A DNA stretch of 64,000 nucleotides from Lithodes maja (GCA_037953745.1 JBAKBP010004271.1:62001-126000); one strand, 5' to 3'. Shown: positions 30,676-41,025, numbered from the stretch's first letter. A program made the numbers and translations. Notes: a model not told the origin generated them from the sequence alone.

Positions 30676-31678
30676 CTGAACGATGCCCTGGGTGTTAACA
30701 TATCCATGGTGACAATGAACGACTGTTTGTACGAAGCTTCCTCTCCATGTGGGACCGGCAGCTGCCAACAGTTTCTGCGACCTAACCTAACAGCGCCTCT
30801 GGTGGTGGCGGGAGACACTACCACCATGGTCGGGGTTCAAATCACACCAGAATATAACTGTGTCTGTGGAGCTTTAGAACCTCCCCCGTCCGCCTGCTAT
30901 CCTGGTTTTTGTCTCAATCACGGAACTTGTATGCAGGAAAACAATACTTTGACTTGTGAATGTCCAGATGGTGATTATGGTCCACATTGTGAACTGAGAA
31001 GTGCTAGGTTTGAACGAGGCTATGCTTGGTATCAAGCACCAAAAGTCTGCGATAATTCTACACTCCTTATGTCATTCAGTACAAATATTGGGGATGGCTT
31101 GTTGCTATACTCTGGACCTTTAGTAGAGCTTCCATGGTACGACTACCCCAGTGATTTCATCTACGTGGTAATCAGAGACTGGATACTGGAGGTCTATCTG
31201 GATTTGGGCTCCGGTACAGTTAAAATGAAAGTCCCACTGGAGAGAGACACAGACCGCACATTTGACTGCAGTATAACCTGGAACGAAATGGGTGTATCGC
31301 TGGAGGTGGCACAGTGCCTGGAGGATGGAGTCAGCATCGTAACACCTCCAGAGTGCCGGCAGTCTTTACCTTTAGTCGGCACATCATCACCCAGGCATTT
31401 GCTCAACTTGGCCGCCCCTCTACAGCTCGGAGGTGTTGCGGAGATGGCCAGTATATCAGCGCTCTACAACTCTTACCCCTGGACTATAGTGCCCCCGAAT
31501 GTGGAGCCATTCTATGGCTGCATCCTGGAGTTCCAGTACAATAATATCCTGTATGACCTCAACTCCACCGACTATGATAAGAACACGTTCAAGCCTTGTA
31601 ACGCACCCAAGACAGCTAAGATCATTGTGGGCAAGCAGTCCATCATCATCATCGTCGTCAGTCTACTCTGTCTCTTGT
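30676..31678 (+). CDS. Classical cadherin exon: NC domain, EGF, laminin G, start of membrane helix
   Basis: Host gene exon, 334 codons plus one base. Acceptor TTTATCTTTACAG before 30676 (phase 0), donor GTAAGT at 31679 (phase 1). Residues 1-70 resemble the cysteine-containing non-chordate cadherin domain of insect DE- and DN-cadherin (SMVTMNDCLYE ... VGVQITPEYNCVCGA). Residues about 73-106 are an EGF domain (CYPGFCLNHGTC ... CECPDGDYGPHCE). Residues about 110-300 are a laminin-G domain (SFSTNIGDGLLLYSG; two late cysteines). From about 318 a hydrophobic stretch (SIIIIVVSLLCLL) begins the membrane helix, completed by the next exon. N-glycosylation sequons are present. The role is calcium-dependent cell adhesion at the plasma membrane. 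Upstream cadherin-repeat exons are not in the window. DE- versus DN-type is not decided. Confidence 0.9.
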
Positions 31679-32389
31679 GTAAGTGTTCCCAACAACAGTT
31701 TTGTATATTTATATAGTATATAATTAAATTTAATTGTGTTAAAACTGAGTTTTATCATTATTATTTATTTCTATTGATATACTGTAGTATTCATATACTG
31801 TATTAGATTTATCATTAATTCTTCTCATATGGTTATATCTTGACCACACTTTCTATACTATTCATATATCTATTGTCAGACGCCTTGACCCCCGAGGGGG
31901 TTGCAACAAATGAATCACCACCATCGAGGCAATTCGTTCTATTCTCTACCTTGCTTTGGTGGAGGGTTGGTAGCCCAACCACCCATTACTGTCTACAATA
32001 AGTGTGTGTGTATGTGGTTTTGTATGTTTTACATGTCGTCACCTCATATAATGGTGTTTGTATGTGCGAGAGAGAGAGTGCTGTTTGTGCGTGCGTGTGT
32101 CATTATATCATTTGAAAGAGAATTGGTGTACTGGTGTTGCCATATGTACAAAGAAATGCAAAATTTCTTTCCTCCTTTGGTCTGAGAACAGTCAAAACCA
32201 AGGCTATTGAAAGCTTGAATGCTAAAACAAGTGTAGCCATGCTGCAGTCTTTCTTGATGCAGATGATGCAGTTTTTAACGCCGTGACTCCCTTGATTGAC
32301 AGGAGTTGGGCGTGCCCTTGTTACAGGGACTTACCTGGATATTTGCCATGAATCAATAGACTGAGTGTCCAAACTCTTGACGTCTACCA
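31679..32389 (+). other. Cadherin intron start; relic LINE tail
   Basis: AT-rich intron. About 31874-31930 resembles, on the minus strand, the 3' end of the RTE-like LINE at 53510-53560 (GACGCC ... GGGG ... GTTGC), indicating an old insertion. Otherwise nothing recognised. Confidence 0.5.
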
Positions 32390-32470
32390 ATAGCACGGGG
32401 TGGGATTGAACTGCTGACCCTTTGATCAGCAGTCTGACGCGCTACTGTCCATGCCACGGCCCGCAGCCTC
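32390..32470 (-). repeat. tRNA-like fragment
   Basis: The minus strand has a box A-like GGCATGGACAGTAGCGC and a box B-like AGTTCAATCCC at suitable spacing. Probably an old SINE head; stems are imperfect. Confidence 0.45.
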
Positions 32471-32509
32471 CACTATTTGGATACACGGCTTTCACAAATG
32501 CCTTAGATG

Positions 32510-32650
32510 TTGGTGGTGTAATGGTTTAGATGCTATGTTCTGGGCATGGTGGCCCGAGTTTGAATCTCGGGAGGACCATATGCTTTCATTAGTTTATTCA
32601 AGTACATTGGGGTTTGTAATTGATGATTAATGTTAAGAACAGGGTTTTAC
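32510..32650 (+). mobile_element. tRNA-derived SINE family B, copy 1
   Basis: Box A-like TGGTGTAATGGTTTAGA and box B-like GAGTTTGAATCTC, followed by the family tail CATATGCTTTCATTAG and TACATTGGGGTTTG. Related copies: 42141-42290 (+), 54645-54725 (-), 54890-55035 (-), tail only at 51237-51310. Confidence 0.78.
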
Positions 32651-33026
32651 TTAATTATACTTTCACTTTTGACTGTACACTCTAGGATACTTATCATCAT
32701 CATCATCATCATTATCATTATTAGCCTGAGTTGGTCCACTGCAGCACAAAGGCCTCTCATAAATGTTTTACTTTTTAACTGGTCAGATGTTAGCTTATTC
32801 CATCTCACCCCAGTAAACATTTGAAGCTCATCCCTCCATCTGGTTCTTTGTCTACCGGTTCCTCTAGGTTCCCACTTTGTTGCTCTAGTAGTCCATATTT
32901 TATCTCTTTTAAGTATACTGTATGACCTACCCAGGACCATTTCCTCTTTTTGTTAGTACCTTACTGAGAATATCTGCTACACTTGTTTGTTCTCTTATCC
33001 AACAGGCTCTCATTTTGTCTCATTAA

Positions 33027-33253
33027 CCCTCTCACATCCTTTTGACGCAGAGGTTGCCAGATTAGCAATAATAAATAGATTATTCTCACTCTTATAATTA
33101 CCTCTCCAAAATTAGTTTTCTGCCCACAGCTAACTCAAAGACAACTGCAGAGGTTGAAGTAAATAAACTAAAGGTTTATAGATACCCCTGACGGTAACAA
33201 AGGCTTTAAAGTATCCCTAATAGGCTCAAAAATTGTGTCAGGATGTGAGAGGG
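33027..33253. mobile_element. 227-bp TTAA-type MITE, copy 2
   Basis: Perfect TTAA on both sides (33023-33026 and 33254-33257) and inverted ends CCCTCTCACATCCT. Inserted in the C-terminal region of the RTE-like LINE; similar to 30292-30518. Confidence 0.93.
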
Positions 33254-33348
33254 TTAAGTTATGTTTAACATTGTCCTCTCCATTCCTCTCTGGCCACTCC
33301 TACGTTTACGTTCTAGATACTTTGCTATACTCATTGGATGTATGCTTT

Positions 33349-33787
33349 CCCATTGGTTGCAGGAGACGTTCTGCGACGTCCTGGCAATTTAAAGCAGTTT
33401 ACAGGCTCTAAAAGCCTCTTAAAGCCTGTGAAAATGAGTGTTAATGAGCGGGAGCACGGCAGGCTCCCTTCCGCTCTCCAACACGGCTGCCGGGGCACAG
33501 AGACTCTCACCTCATATCTCGCGAGACAATGCAGCGCTGCCAAAGGCAAATGTAGCGCAACATTGCTCATAATTAGAGAATATTTTCCGATGTCTATTGT
33601 AGCGCTGCGGATGAGTCCGGCAAGCTACGAAGCTCGTTCTGGTGTCATTTTGAAGCTATTTTCTTCTAGTCTTTGGCTGAATATATTTAATTTCATTCAG
33701 ACGCTTGCCTAATCATTAAGGAGCACCTGAATGAGCCGTATTATAGCGGCAATATGCGGAAATATTCCCGCACCGTAAGTGTAAGTG
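33349..33787. mobile_element. ~430-bp TTAA-type MITE, second family, copy 1
   Basis: Right flank TTAA (33788-33791); the left flank has decayed. It aligns along its length to 34465-34889 in the same orientation and to 33878-34299 in the opposite orientation. Confidence 0.82.
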
Positions 33788-33877
33788 TTAATGAAATGGG
33801 TAGCTTGTTTCTCATACTAGAGCTCTGTTTACCAAATGCACTCCATCCCATGCCTTTCCTTTCCTTGATTTCTTTAA

Positions 33878-34299
33878 CCCTTGTCTAGCAGGGTGTTTTG
33901 GGCTCATTTGGGCATATTCAGGCCCTCCTGAATGATCAATCAAGTATCTGCATGAAAAGAAATGTATTCAGCAAAAAACTAGGCGCTAAAAGCTTCAAAA
34001 TGAGACCAGAACGAGCTACGTAGCACGCGTGGTTCTCTTGCAGTGGTGCCACGAACATGGGAGTTTAGCATATAGCGGTATATTTTTCCCAGCTATGCTC
34101 ACTACTGGCTACACTGCCGGCCTCTCGGAAACACAGGGAACATGAGTTAATGGGCGGCGGTAAGCCCTGGGAGTCGGCTGTCTGGTCCGCTGCGCTCCCG
34201 GCCATTTGCACTCCATTTTAACCATTTAAAGGCCTTAATAATGCTCCTAACTTGCTGCAAATTGGTGCACGACTTAAGTCGAGCGCCGTCAATAAGGGG
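33878..34299. mobile_element. ~430-bp TTAA-type MITE, second family, inverted copy
   Basis: TTAA at 33874-33877 and 34300-34303; ends CCCTTGTC and its approximate inverse. Shares AAAATGAGACCAGAACGAGC-type sequence, inverted, with the two other copies. Confidence 0.85.
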
Positions 34300-34464
34300 T
34301 TAAAGTGATCTGGGTTTGTCTATATAACCTGTCCTAGGTAGGCATATATGTATTCTTCAAATGCTTCTATTACTTTATCTTCTATCTGTACAGTATTTGT
34401 TTTATTTGAACAAGATGATTAACTTAGTTTTGGTTTTCTGTGTTCATTTTCAGTTGTACCTTAA

Positions 34465-34889
34465 CCCATTGTCTGTGGGGAACGTTCTCGAACGCCATGA
34501 TAATTTATAGCAATTTACAGGCTCTTAAAGCCTGTGGAGACGAGTGCGAGTGAGCAGGAGCGTGGCAGGCCCCCGTCCGCTCTCCAGCCCAGCGGCTGGG
34601 GCACTGAGGGATATCAGCCTTGTCTTGCTAGACATATGCACTTCCGCCAAAGGCAAATATAGCGCAACATTAGCGACATTCGCTCAGTATTAGCAAATAT
34701 TTACTTATGTCTATGGTAGCGCTGCGGATGAAACCCGCGCGCTACAGAACCTCGTTCTGGTGTAATTTTGAAGCTATTTTCTTATAGATTTTGGCTGAAT
34801 GAATTTCATTACATTCAGACACTTGCTCAACCATTCAGGAGTGCCTGAATGAGCCCTAATATAGCGGAAATATGCCCGCACCGTAAGTG
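34465..34889. mobile_element. ~430-bp TTAA-type MITE, second family, copy 2
   Basis: TTAA at 34461-34464 and 34890-34893. Starts CCCATTGTCTGTGGGG and ends CGCACCGTAAGTG. Confidence 0.88.
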
Positions 34890-35452
34890 TTAAGGTTTTC
34901 TCGGTTTAAATTCTCCATCATGAGTTGCTGAAAAGAACTATGTCAACGGCGAATCTGAGGTTACTTAGAGATTCTCCATTTACATATACAGTACAGTATT
35001 CCCTTATTGTTCCATTCAAGGTTCCTAAATATTTCTTCCGAACCCGCTATGAATAATTTTGGTTTGTTGTTGTTCCCCAGGCTGTCTGACTGAGCAGCCT
35101 CAAGGTCCCGAGCAAGGCCAAGGCCATAATCGAGCACCCCCAAAAAATCCTCCCTGCTTACCACTAATAAAGCCCAGGTGACTAAAGCCACACCAAGGCG
35201 GGGAGCTGAGGAGGGTGCGGAAATGCCTGGGAAACCAAAGCCCTACCCAAGGCCCTGTGCCCCTCAGCAATTATGAAGGGAAAGTTGAGGGGCAAAGGAA
35301 AAATGTGATGCTTTAGCTCCCAATCTGCCAACCTCTAGTAGGGAGGTCAATCCACGGAAGAGACGCCGTCACTTGAGATCTATAAAATATATAAGTAAAA
35401 GGAACAGCCAGAGTAAGCTTTGGGTATGGCAGAGATCGCTCAACTCTCACTC

Positions 35453-35986
35453 TTTTGCGCCAGGGCACCTAAGACCAGGAAGCGTTTTTGTATCCCTGGT
35501 GGTGGTGTGGATGACGTAGTTGCAGCAGTTGACGAAGTATCAAAGCTGGCCCCTGCTAATACAATGTACGTCATCCACGTTGGATCCAACGATGTGCAGC
35601 GAACCCGGTCGGAAGATTTGCTTTTAAAGTACCAGCAGCTGATCAAGTCGTTTAAGGAGAAGTCATCAAGGATCATCGTCTCAGGAATCGTCCCCCGGCT
35701 CGGTGTAGAGAGCCGATTTTACAACATAGCCACCAGCACAAATCGTTGTCTAGCAAACCTCTGCAGGAAGGAGAACGTGGGATTCGTCAACACCTGGGAC
35801 AATTTCTACTACGATGACTATTTGTTTTCGGACGATGGAGTTCATCTGAACCAGGTGGGAGCAGCACGTTTTGGGCGTCTTCTCAACGATGCGGTGAAGG
35901 ATTTTCGGAGAAGAAATCGACTCAGCACAGGACAACCAGGAAGGAGGACCGAAGACAGCGAGGACGGCAACCTACAAAGGAATTAA
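35453..35986 (+). CDS. LINE ORF1 fragment, GDSL/SGNH esterase-like
   Basis: The frame opens upstream at 35420, but the first 11 codons belong to the host retroposon X. LINE-coded residues start FCARAPKTRKRFCIPG and include the block with HVGSND (oxyanion-hole residues) and the catalytic DGVHLN near the C-terminus. The first block with the nucleophile serine is missing because of the 5' truncation. Esterase domains in ORF1 are known from the CR1 lineage. It ends 27 bp before the next frame, in a different register. Confidence 0.85.
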   Translation, partial: FCARAPKTRKRFCIPGGGVDDVVAAVDEVSKLAPANTMYVIHVGSNDVQRTRSEDLLLKYQQLIKSFKEKSSRIIVSGIVPRLGVESRFYNIATSTNRCLANLCRKENVGFVNTWDNFYYDDYLFSDDGVHLNQVGAARFGRLLNDAVKDFRRRNRLSTGQPGRRTEDSEDGNLQRN

Positions 35987-36012
35987 ATACTAATCCGTCA
36001 AGAACCGCGAAT

Positions 36013-38964
36013 TTGGATAAATCTCCACCAACACGACCCAAATTCAAAACCGTCAGGGATAACGACCGAGGACCGAGGACAGCCATGAATGTAAATGTAG
36101 ATCCGACCAGAACCAAAAATTCGATGAAAGAACGTTCTGCGAGTTCTAAAACCGCAACTTTAAAGGTTTTCTATGCAAACGCTCGTAGCATACGCAATAA
36201 ATTTTCAGATTTAGAGGAACTAGTGTTTACAGAAAATTATGATGTGATTGGCATAACAGAATCTTGGCTCAATACAGAAGATAGAGACTTTTTAGCAGAG
36301 TATTCACTTCCCGGTTATGTAATGTTTGAGAACAGCCGAATAAATAAAAATGGAGGTGGCGTTTTATTTTATATCAAAGAAAGTCTTAACCCGACCCTCG
36401 TGTCAAAACCTCAAATTGTGAACGTCGACACATCTTTTGTGCTAATAAAGAATAATAAAGGTACAAAAATAATACTTGCGTTAATATACAGACCTCCAGC
36501 TCAATCAGTGCAAACTGACCGAGAAATTTACGAACAAATTGCAGATGTAAGTAACTCACAAGATACCGTAATTTTTGGCGACTTTAATTTACCTGTGACC
36601 AAGTTGGGCGATACTCTTACTTCACACTCCGGACATGACTTGTATACGAACTTGCAAGAGAGTTCGCTTTATCAATTTGTTCGAACGCCGACCCGTGGTA
36701 ATAACGTTCTTGACATTGTACTTGCAACAAAAGAAGAATTGATAGAGAATTTGAATGTTGGTGATGAATTCAGTAACAGCGACCATCGTACGATAACTTT
36801 CACTTTAAAGTTTACTAGTAACGAACCAAATAGTAGCATCGAAAAAGTCCCTAATTTCAAGAAAGCAAACTTCCATAAACTTAGAGCTATGTTTAAAGAA
36901 ACTGACTGGAGCTTTTTAATTAACAATAACGACATAAATACATCTTGGAAGTTATTCGAAACCACTTACCTAAAAGCAGTGCAAGACTGCATACCATCGA
37001 AAATACGGCGTCCAGGCCATAATAATAAGCCCAAATGGTGGAATAAAGATATTTCAAACTGCCTGCTTGCTAAAAAATTTGCTAATGATAGATTAAAATC
37101 CTCACAAAATGACGAAGAACGGGTGAAATTTGTAGAGCTACGACGCAAAGCCAAAAAGTTAATTAAGCAAAGTAAAAAGACCTTAGAGTTACATATTGCG
37201 AATCAAAGTAAAACAAACCCGAAAGAATTCTATAGTTATATCAGAAAGAAAAAAGTAGTTACTTCAACTGTTGGACCGTTAGTCGATGAAAAAGGAGAAT
37301 ACACCAAAGACGAAGTACAAATGAGTAATGCCCTCAATACCTTCTTTGCATCAGTTTTTACAACAGAAGACCTCAGTGATATCCCTACACCATCGCCGAT
37401 TCAGATTGATAATTCAGATGTTCTAAGCAATATCACCGTTACAGAGAGAGAAGTATTGAATTGTTTAGATAAACTCAAAGTAAATAAAACGCCAGGACCT
37501 GATACAATCTCGCCTAGAGTTCTAAAGGAAGCTAAGAATGAGCTCTCCAAACCACTGACATTACTATTCAATAAATCCTTGCAGTCTGGAACTATGCCTG
37601 ATCAGTGGAAGCTAGCCAACGTAACACCGATATTCAAAAAAGGCAGCAAATCCCTACCCAGTAACTATCGTCCAATTAGCTTAACCTCAGTTGTATGTAA
37701 AATGCTAGAAACGGTCATACGAGACAGACTCGTAAATCACTTAGAGGAAAATAACATACTTAAAGATACTCAACACGGCTTTCGTAAAAAACGTTCCTGT
37801 TTAACAAACCTCTTAGACTTCTTCCACGATATCCTCAACCTCTACGATGAGAGTAAAGCTGTAGATATTATATACCTTGATTTTCAAAAGGCCTTTGACA
37901 AAGTTCCCCACAAACGTTTACTGCTAAAACTAAAAGCGCATGGAATACAAGACGGTGTGTTGAAATGGATAGAAAATTGGCTCAACAACAGAAAGCAAAG
38001 AGTAGTCATAAACGGTAAGGCATCTAAATGGACCAATGTAAGTAGCGGGGTACCCCAGGGATCGGTACTAGGACCAATTCTCTTTCTAATTTACATCAAC
38101 GACATAGATGAGGGTCTCACCTGCACAATCTCAAAATTTGCTGACGATACAAAAATTGCAAATAGCGTACTCTCAAAAGAACAAGTTGACGATATGCAAC
38201 ACAATCTAGATAAATTGTCATGTTGGGCCCAAATTTGGCAAATGAGTTTCAATGCGGATAAATGTAAAGTACTACATGTCGGATACCTAAATGAGAAAGC
38301 AAACTATTCGATGAATGGCACTCAGCTTAAGAATGTAAACAGAGAAACTGATCTGGGAGTAACAATATCGAGTAACCTAAAACCGAGTCAACAATGTTCA
38401 GAAGTTGTTAAGAAGGCAAACAAAATAATTGGCTTTATAGGCAGGTCATTTGAGCATAAATCCAAAGAAGTTATCCTAACCCTTTACAATTCCTTAGTCC
38501 GCCCTCTTCTGGAATACTGCGTTCAATCCTGGTGCCCTTATTACCAAAAAGATATAAACAAGCTAGAACGAGTTCAACGTAGAGTTACCAAAATGATACC
38601 TAGCCTAAAGAACAAACCATACGAAGAGCGTCTTAGAGAATTAAATCTATTTCCTTTAACCCAGCGCAGATTAAGAGGCGACTTAATTCAAGTGTTCAAA
38701 ATCATCAAAGGCATCGACAATATGAACTGTAGTAAGTACTTCACTATCGACCAATCTAATTACACACGGGGAAACAGTTGCAAAATTATTGGTAAATCTT
38801 TTAACTCGCACGAATCTAAGAATTTCTTCTTCAATCGAGTTGTCAACTTGTGGAATGGGCTTCCCCGAAACGTTATAGACTGCAGCACCGTTGATTCATT
38901 TAAATTCCGCCTAGACAAATATCTCGCATCAAACCCGCGACTGACTGCGTTTGTAAATGAATAA
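36013..38964 (+). CDS. LINE ORF2: APE-type endonuclease and reverse transcriptase (983 aa, intact)
   Basis: Residues about 48-250 are an APE-like endonuclease: YANARSIRNK (Asn/Arg block), GITESWLN (catalytic Glu), IYRPP, FGDFNLP (catalytic Asp and Asn) and SDHRTI (Asp-His). Residues about 480-780 are the RT: NYRPISLTSVVCK, YLDFQKAFDKVPH, GVPQGSVLGPILF, FADDTK. A CR1-like C-terminal domain follows. No stop or frameshift. The ATG at 36013 gives a short N-terminal extension of 47 residues before the endonuclease; the true start could be a little downstream (36085). The closeness to copy 1 (9259-12100) suggests recent activity of the family. Confidence 0.93.
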   Translation: MDKSPPTRPKFKTVRDNDRGPRTAMNVNVDPTRTKNSMKERSASSKTATLKVFYANARSIRNKFSDLEELVFTENYDVIGITESWLNTEDRDFLAEYSLPGYVMFENSRINKNGGGVLFYIKESLNPTLVSKPQIVNVDTSFVLIKNNKGTKIILALIYRPPAQSVQTDREIYEQIADVSNSQDTVIFGDFNLPVTKLGDTLTSHSGHDLYTNLQESSLYQFVRTPTRGNNVLDIVLATKEELIENLNVGDEFSNSDHRTITFTLKFTSNEPNSSIEKVPNFKKANFHKLRAMFKETDWSFLINNNDINTSWKLFETTYLKAVQDCIPSKIRRPGHNNKPKWWNKDISNCLLAKKFANDRLKSSQNDEERVKFVELRRKAKKLIKQSKKTLELHIANQSKTNPKEFYSYIRKKKVVTSTVGPLVDEKGEYTKDEVQMSNALNTFFASVFTTEDLSDIPTPSPIQIDNSDVLSNITVTEREVLNCLDKLKVNKTPGPDTISPRVLKEAKNELSKPLTLLFNKSLQSGTMPDQWKLANVTPIFKKGSKSLPSNYRPISLTSVVCKMLETVIRDRLVNHLEENNILKDTQHGFRKKRSCLTNLLDFFHDILNLYDESKAVDIIYLDFQKAFDKVPHKRLLLKLKAHGIQDGVLKWIENWLNNRKQRVVINGKASKWTNVSSGVPQGSVLGPILFLIYINDIDEGLTCTISKFADDTKIANSVLSKEQVDDMQHNLDKLSCWAQIWQMSFNADKCKVLHVGYLNEKANYSMNGTQLKNVNRETDLGVTISSNLKPSQQCSEVVKKANKIIGFIGRSFEHKSKEVILTLYNSLVRPLLEYCVQSWCPYYQKDINKLERVQRRVTKMIPSLKNKPYEERLRELNLFPLTQRRLRGDLIQVFKIIKGIDNMNCSKYFTIDQSNYTRGNSCKIIGKSFNSHESKNFFFNRVVNLWNGLPRNVIDCSTVDSFKFRLDKYLASNPRLTAFVNE

Positions 38965-39690
38965 CTTTATCCTCCCCTCAGTTACTAACCCATATGTCCC
39001 CTACTAACTTCCTAGTCCTGCCACGTTAGTGGCAGGGCAGTAGTTCCCTTTCCAATGTTCCCTTACCCACTCTAAACCACTGTTTGGACACTTGATCCTC
39101 AGTGTTTTGGAGGACAAGCAGCCTAGAAGGGTCACTAGATCTGTTGTTTGCTTGATTTCCTTTGTACTCTGATAGACCAGCCCATCAACACTATTTTGGT
39201 GATATTGTATTGCCCTCCCTTCGCCTTGGTATTCTCTCACTTTCCCAAGTAGAGCTTTTCTATTGTCGCTGTTCCATCGCTGCATTGGTCTTCTAAAACT
39301 TGCACATTATTCTTTTATACTCCTTTTTTTTTCTTCAAATTGCTCTCATTTCAGCAGAACTTTAGACTGAGTCGAATGCCTTTTCATAATCTATAAATGT
39401 TATACACAAGGACTTTCTGATTTTTTCTGTTTTTTTCAATTACTTGGTCTGTTGGTCAACAACTTGCATATACAGTAGTCTGTTGTCGAGTACCCATTAC
39501 GGAAACCTGCTTGTTCTTTTGGCTGATTTGAGTCTAGTGTTCTACCTATCCGATTGGTGACAATTTTTGTGAACAGTTTATACAAAATAGAAAGCAAGCT
39601 AATTAGTCGATACTTTTTCAGGTATTTGGTTTCTCCATTTTTGTGAATGAGAAAAATTATGGTATTTTTCCTGGCTTTAAGAATCTTTCG

Positions 39691-40489
39691 ACATTACAGT
39701 ACAAACATTTTGTATATACAGTACTGTATTTTGTCTTTTTCATTAAGTGCAACATCGCTTACATTTTTTTTATTTGGTCAATAGCGAGATTTTCATCGCC
39801 ACTTGGCTTGCATCTCTTAAAGCTGTCCTTACGTCTTTTATTGTTACCGCGGTACTGGTACATTAATGTTTATATGATACAATACAATACAATGGTTTTA
39901 CATAATTTTCCATTACATGCATTGTAACGGCTCAGACGGGGTTGCCTTTCAGTAGTTGGAGTGTACTGTAGTACAATAAAGTCCGCCACAGCACTGCCCC
40001 ACCAAGTCATCACTGTGGCTAATGTTGGTATAGTGCTAATCGTGCCTCAGCAAGACTCAACAGAGTCCCCCTGCAGCACTTGCACCTGCAGTTTCTGCAA
40101 CCACACCAGCCTTAACAGTGTTACAAAAAGACAGCACCATAACTGTATATTAGGCAATTTGGATTATAGAACAATAAAGTCCTGCCCCCAACACTGCTCC
40201 AATATGCAAACACTGTTGCCGACACAGGTGTGGTGCCAAACAGCGCCCAGGTAAGACTCCGTCCCCTGTGGCACCTATCCGCACCCCACCAGCCTCGGCA
40301 GTGCCATACGAAGACAGTGCTAAGATAAAGACTTTATTGCATAGTAATGGCTGTTGGTCCACAAGTCTATCGCCATCCCCCCTATTAGTCACCTTTTACG
40401 ACACTCAGTAGGATGCGTGAGGCATATTCGTTTTTTCCTCCATCATTAGATGAAGGCCCCCTTACCCTCTTGGGGGGGGGGGGGGGGGT
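39691..40489. repeat. Unclassified insertion in the RTE-like LINE, with ~190-bp tandem duplication and poly-G
   Basis: Two diverged units begin ACAATAAAGTCC at about 39973 and 40171. The later part (AGTCACCTTTTACGACACTC ... GGCATATTCG) resembles a dispersed repeat I have seen in decapod sequence. It ends in an 18-base G run (40472-40489). Confidence 0.5.
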
Positions 40490-40848
40490 TATAATATCTT
40501 CATGTGTATCCTCACTGCTGTAGGCTATAGCTTAGTATAATATTCTTCCGCTACTTTGATTATTTCATCTCTGTTGTTAGTTAATTCACCATTGGAGTTT
40601 CTTAGGCTGACCCTTTGATTTTTTCCTGTACCAATCCTTCTCTTAGTTGCTTTTATGCTTCCACCATTTCCTAAGTTCTTCAGTTTTGGTCATACAGTAT
40701 TATATTTTTGGATATATGCATTCTTTTTCTTGTTGATGGTCTTGGCTAGTTCAGCTGCTTCAAGTCCGGGATAGCTTTGAAAGTTAAGAGCAGCAGTAGT
40801 GGCTGCAGTGGGATATTAATGCAATTTTGTCCCATTTCTCACTGTTAG

Positions 40849-40895
40849 TTCTGCGGATCCTGTATTTGGCGCCACGCAACAAGAACACTAAATAA
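40849..40895 (+). pseudogene. Decayed or alternative copy of the cadherin transmembrane exon
   Basis: After an acceptor-like CATTTCTCACTGTTAG the sequence reads, in the phase of the preceding cadherin exon, LRILYLAPRNKNTK then TAA, against LLILCLARRNKKTM in the real exon at 41296. About 27 of 34 bases match (ATCCTGT ... GGCGC ... CGCAACAAGAA). If spliced to 31678 it would end the protein just after the membrane helix. It may simply be a dead duplicate. Confidence 0.5.
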
Positions 40896-40904
40896 GACTT
40901 AATG

Positions 40905-41025
40905 ATTTCATGTATTTTTTGTTCTATGTATATGAAGGAAACAGAAGGCAAGCAGCTTGTAACGAGTGTCTCCCCCAAGCCAAAATTCTGACAGAGAGCC
41001 TAATTCAAGGGACGTTAGGGTAGTT
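40905..41025 (-). mobile_element. 3'-end fragment of the APE-type LINE (third family)
   Basis: Minus-strand match to the 3' UTR of 46818-50905 (GGGGGAGGCACTCG ... ACGTCCCTTGA), diverged, with the A-tail as a T-rich run on the left. Positions 41026-41240 resemble 20443-20620 as an old repeat. Confidence 0.7.

Larger units (their letters stand above)
35453..39169 (+). mobile_element. CR1-like LINE, copy 2 (5'-truncated within ORF1)
   Basis: Begins in the ORF1 esterase domain at TTTTGCGCC and ends with the CCTTTGTA-type tail. The site in X is known from the uninterrupted copy B of X (CTCACTC followed by TGATAGACC near 44782). Target duplication is 0-4 bp (ACTC), as expected for CR1 elements. 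Confidence 0.92.
35064..39192 (-). mobile_element. Retroposon X with (AAC)n tail, copy A, interrupted by a CR1-like LINE
   Basis: X sequence occupies 35064-35452 and 39170-39192 (about 415 bp in all); the LINE lies between. The 8-bp ATTTTGGT at 35056-35063 is repeated at 39193-39200. Taking out the insert and one copy of the duplication rejoins the RTE-like RT frame (NTISPK then LFIA), confirming the limits. On the minus strand X ends in AACAAC repeats. Compare 44402-44897 and 52491-52645. Confidence 0.9.
32690..40770 (-). mobile_element. Old RTE-like LINE remnant, split by nested insertions
   Basis: Minus-strand coding remnants appear in order: N-terminal RT side at 40770-40490, RT middle at 39690-39193 (GFRNGYS, FIDY-type box, REGNTISPK), continuing at 35063-34893 (LFIAG ... 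FRNLEWNN, a degenerate catalytic FA(V)D region), 34460-34304 (FEEYIYxYLGQVI), 33873-33788, 33348-33254, and the C-terminus at 33022-32690 (TKWEPRGTGRQRTRWRDEL) ending in a CAT/ATC-rich 3' tail at 32690-32725. Multiple stops and indels show age. Gaps correspond to MITEs at 33027, 33349, 33878 and 34465, the retroposon X with its nested LINE at 35064-39192, and an unclassified insertion at about 39690-40490. Confidence 0.85.

Noticed and set aside
32390..32470. Functional tRNA gene
   Set aside because: Only box-like words; stems do not pair well and there is no terminator.
34961..35191. Minus-strand coding potential in retroposon X (also 44306-44605 and 52299-52622)
   Set aside because: Similarity among copies reflects shared ancestry; substitutions are not biased to third positions and frames are not maintained upstream.
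35420..35452. Native start of LINE ORF1 at 35420
   Set aside because: These codons match retroposon X at 44750-44782, so the ATG is borrowed from the target.
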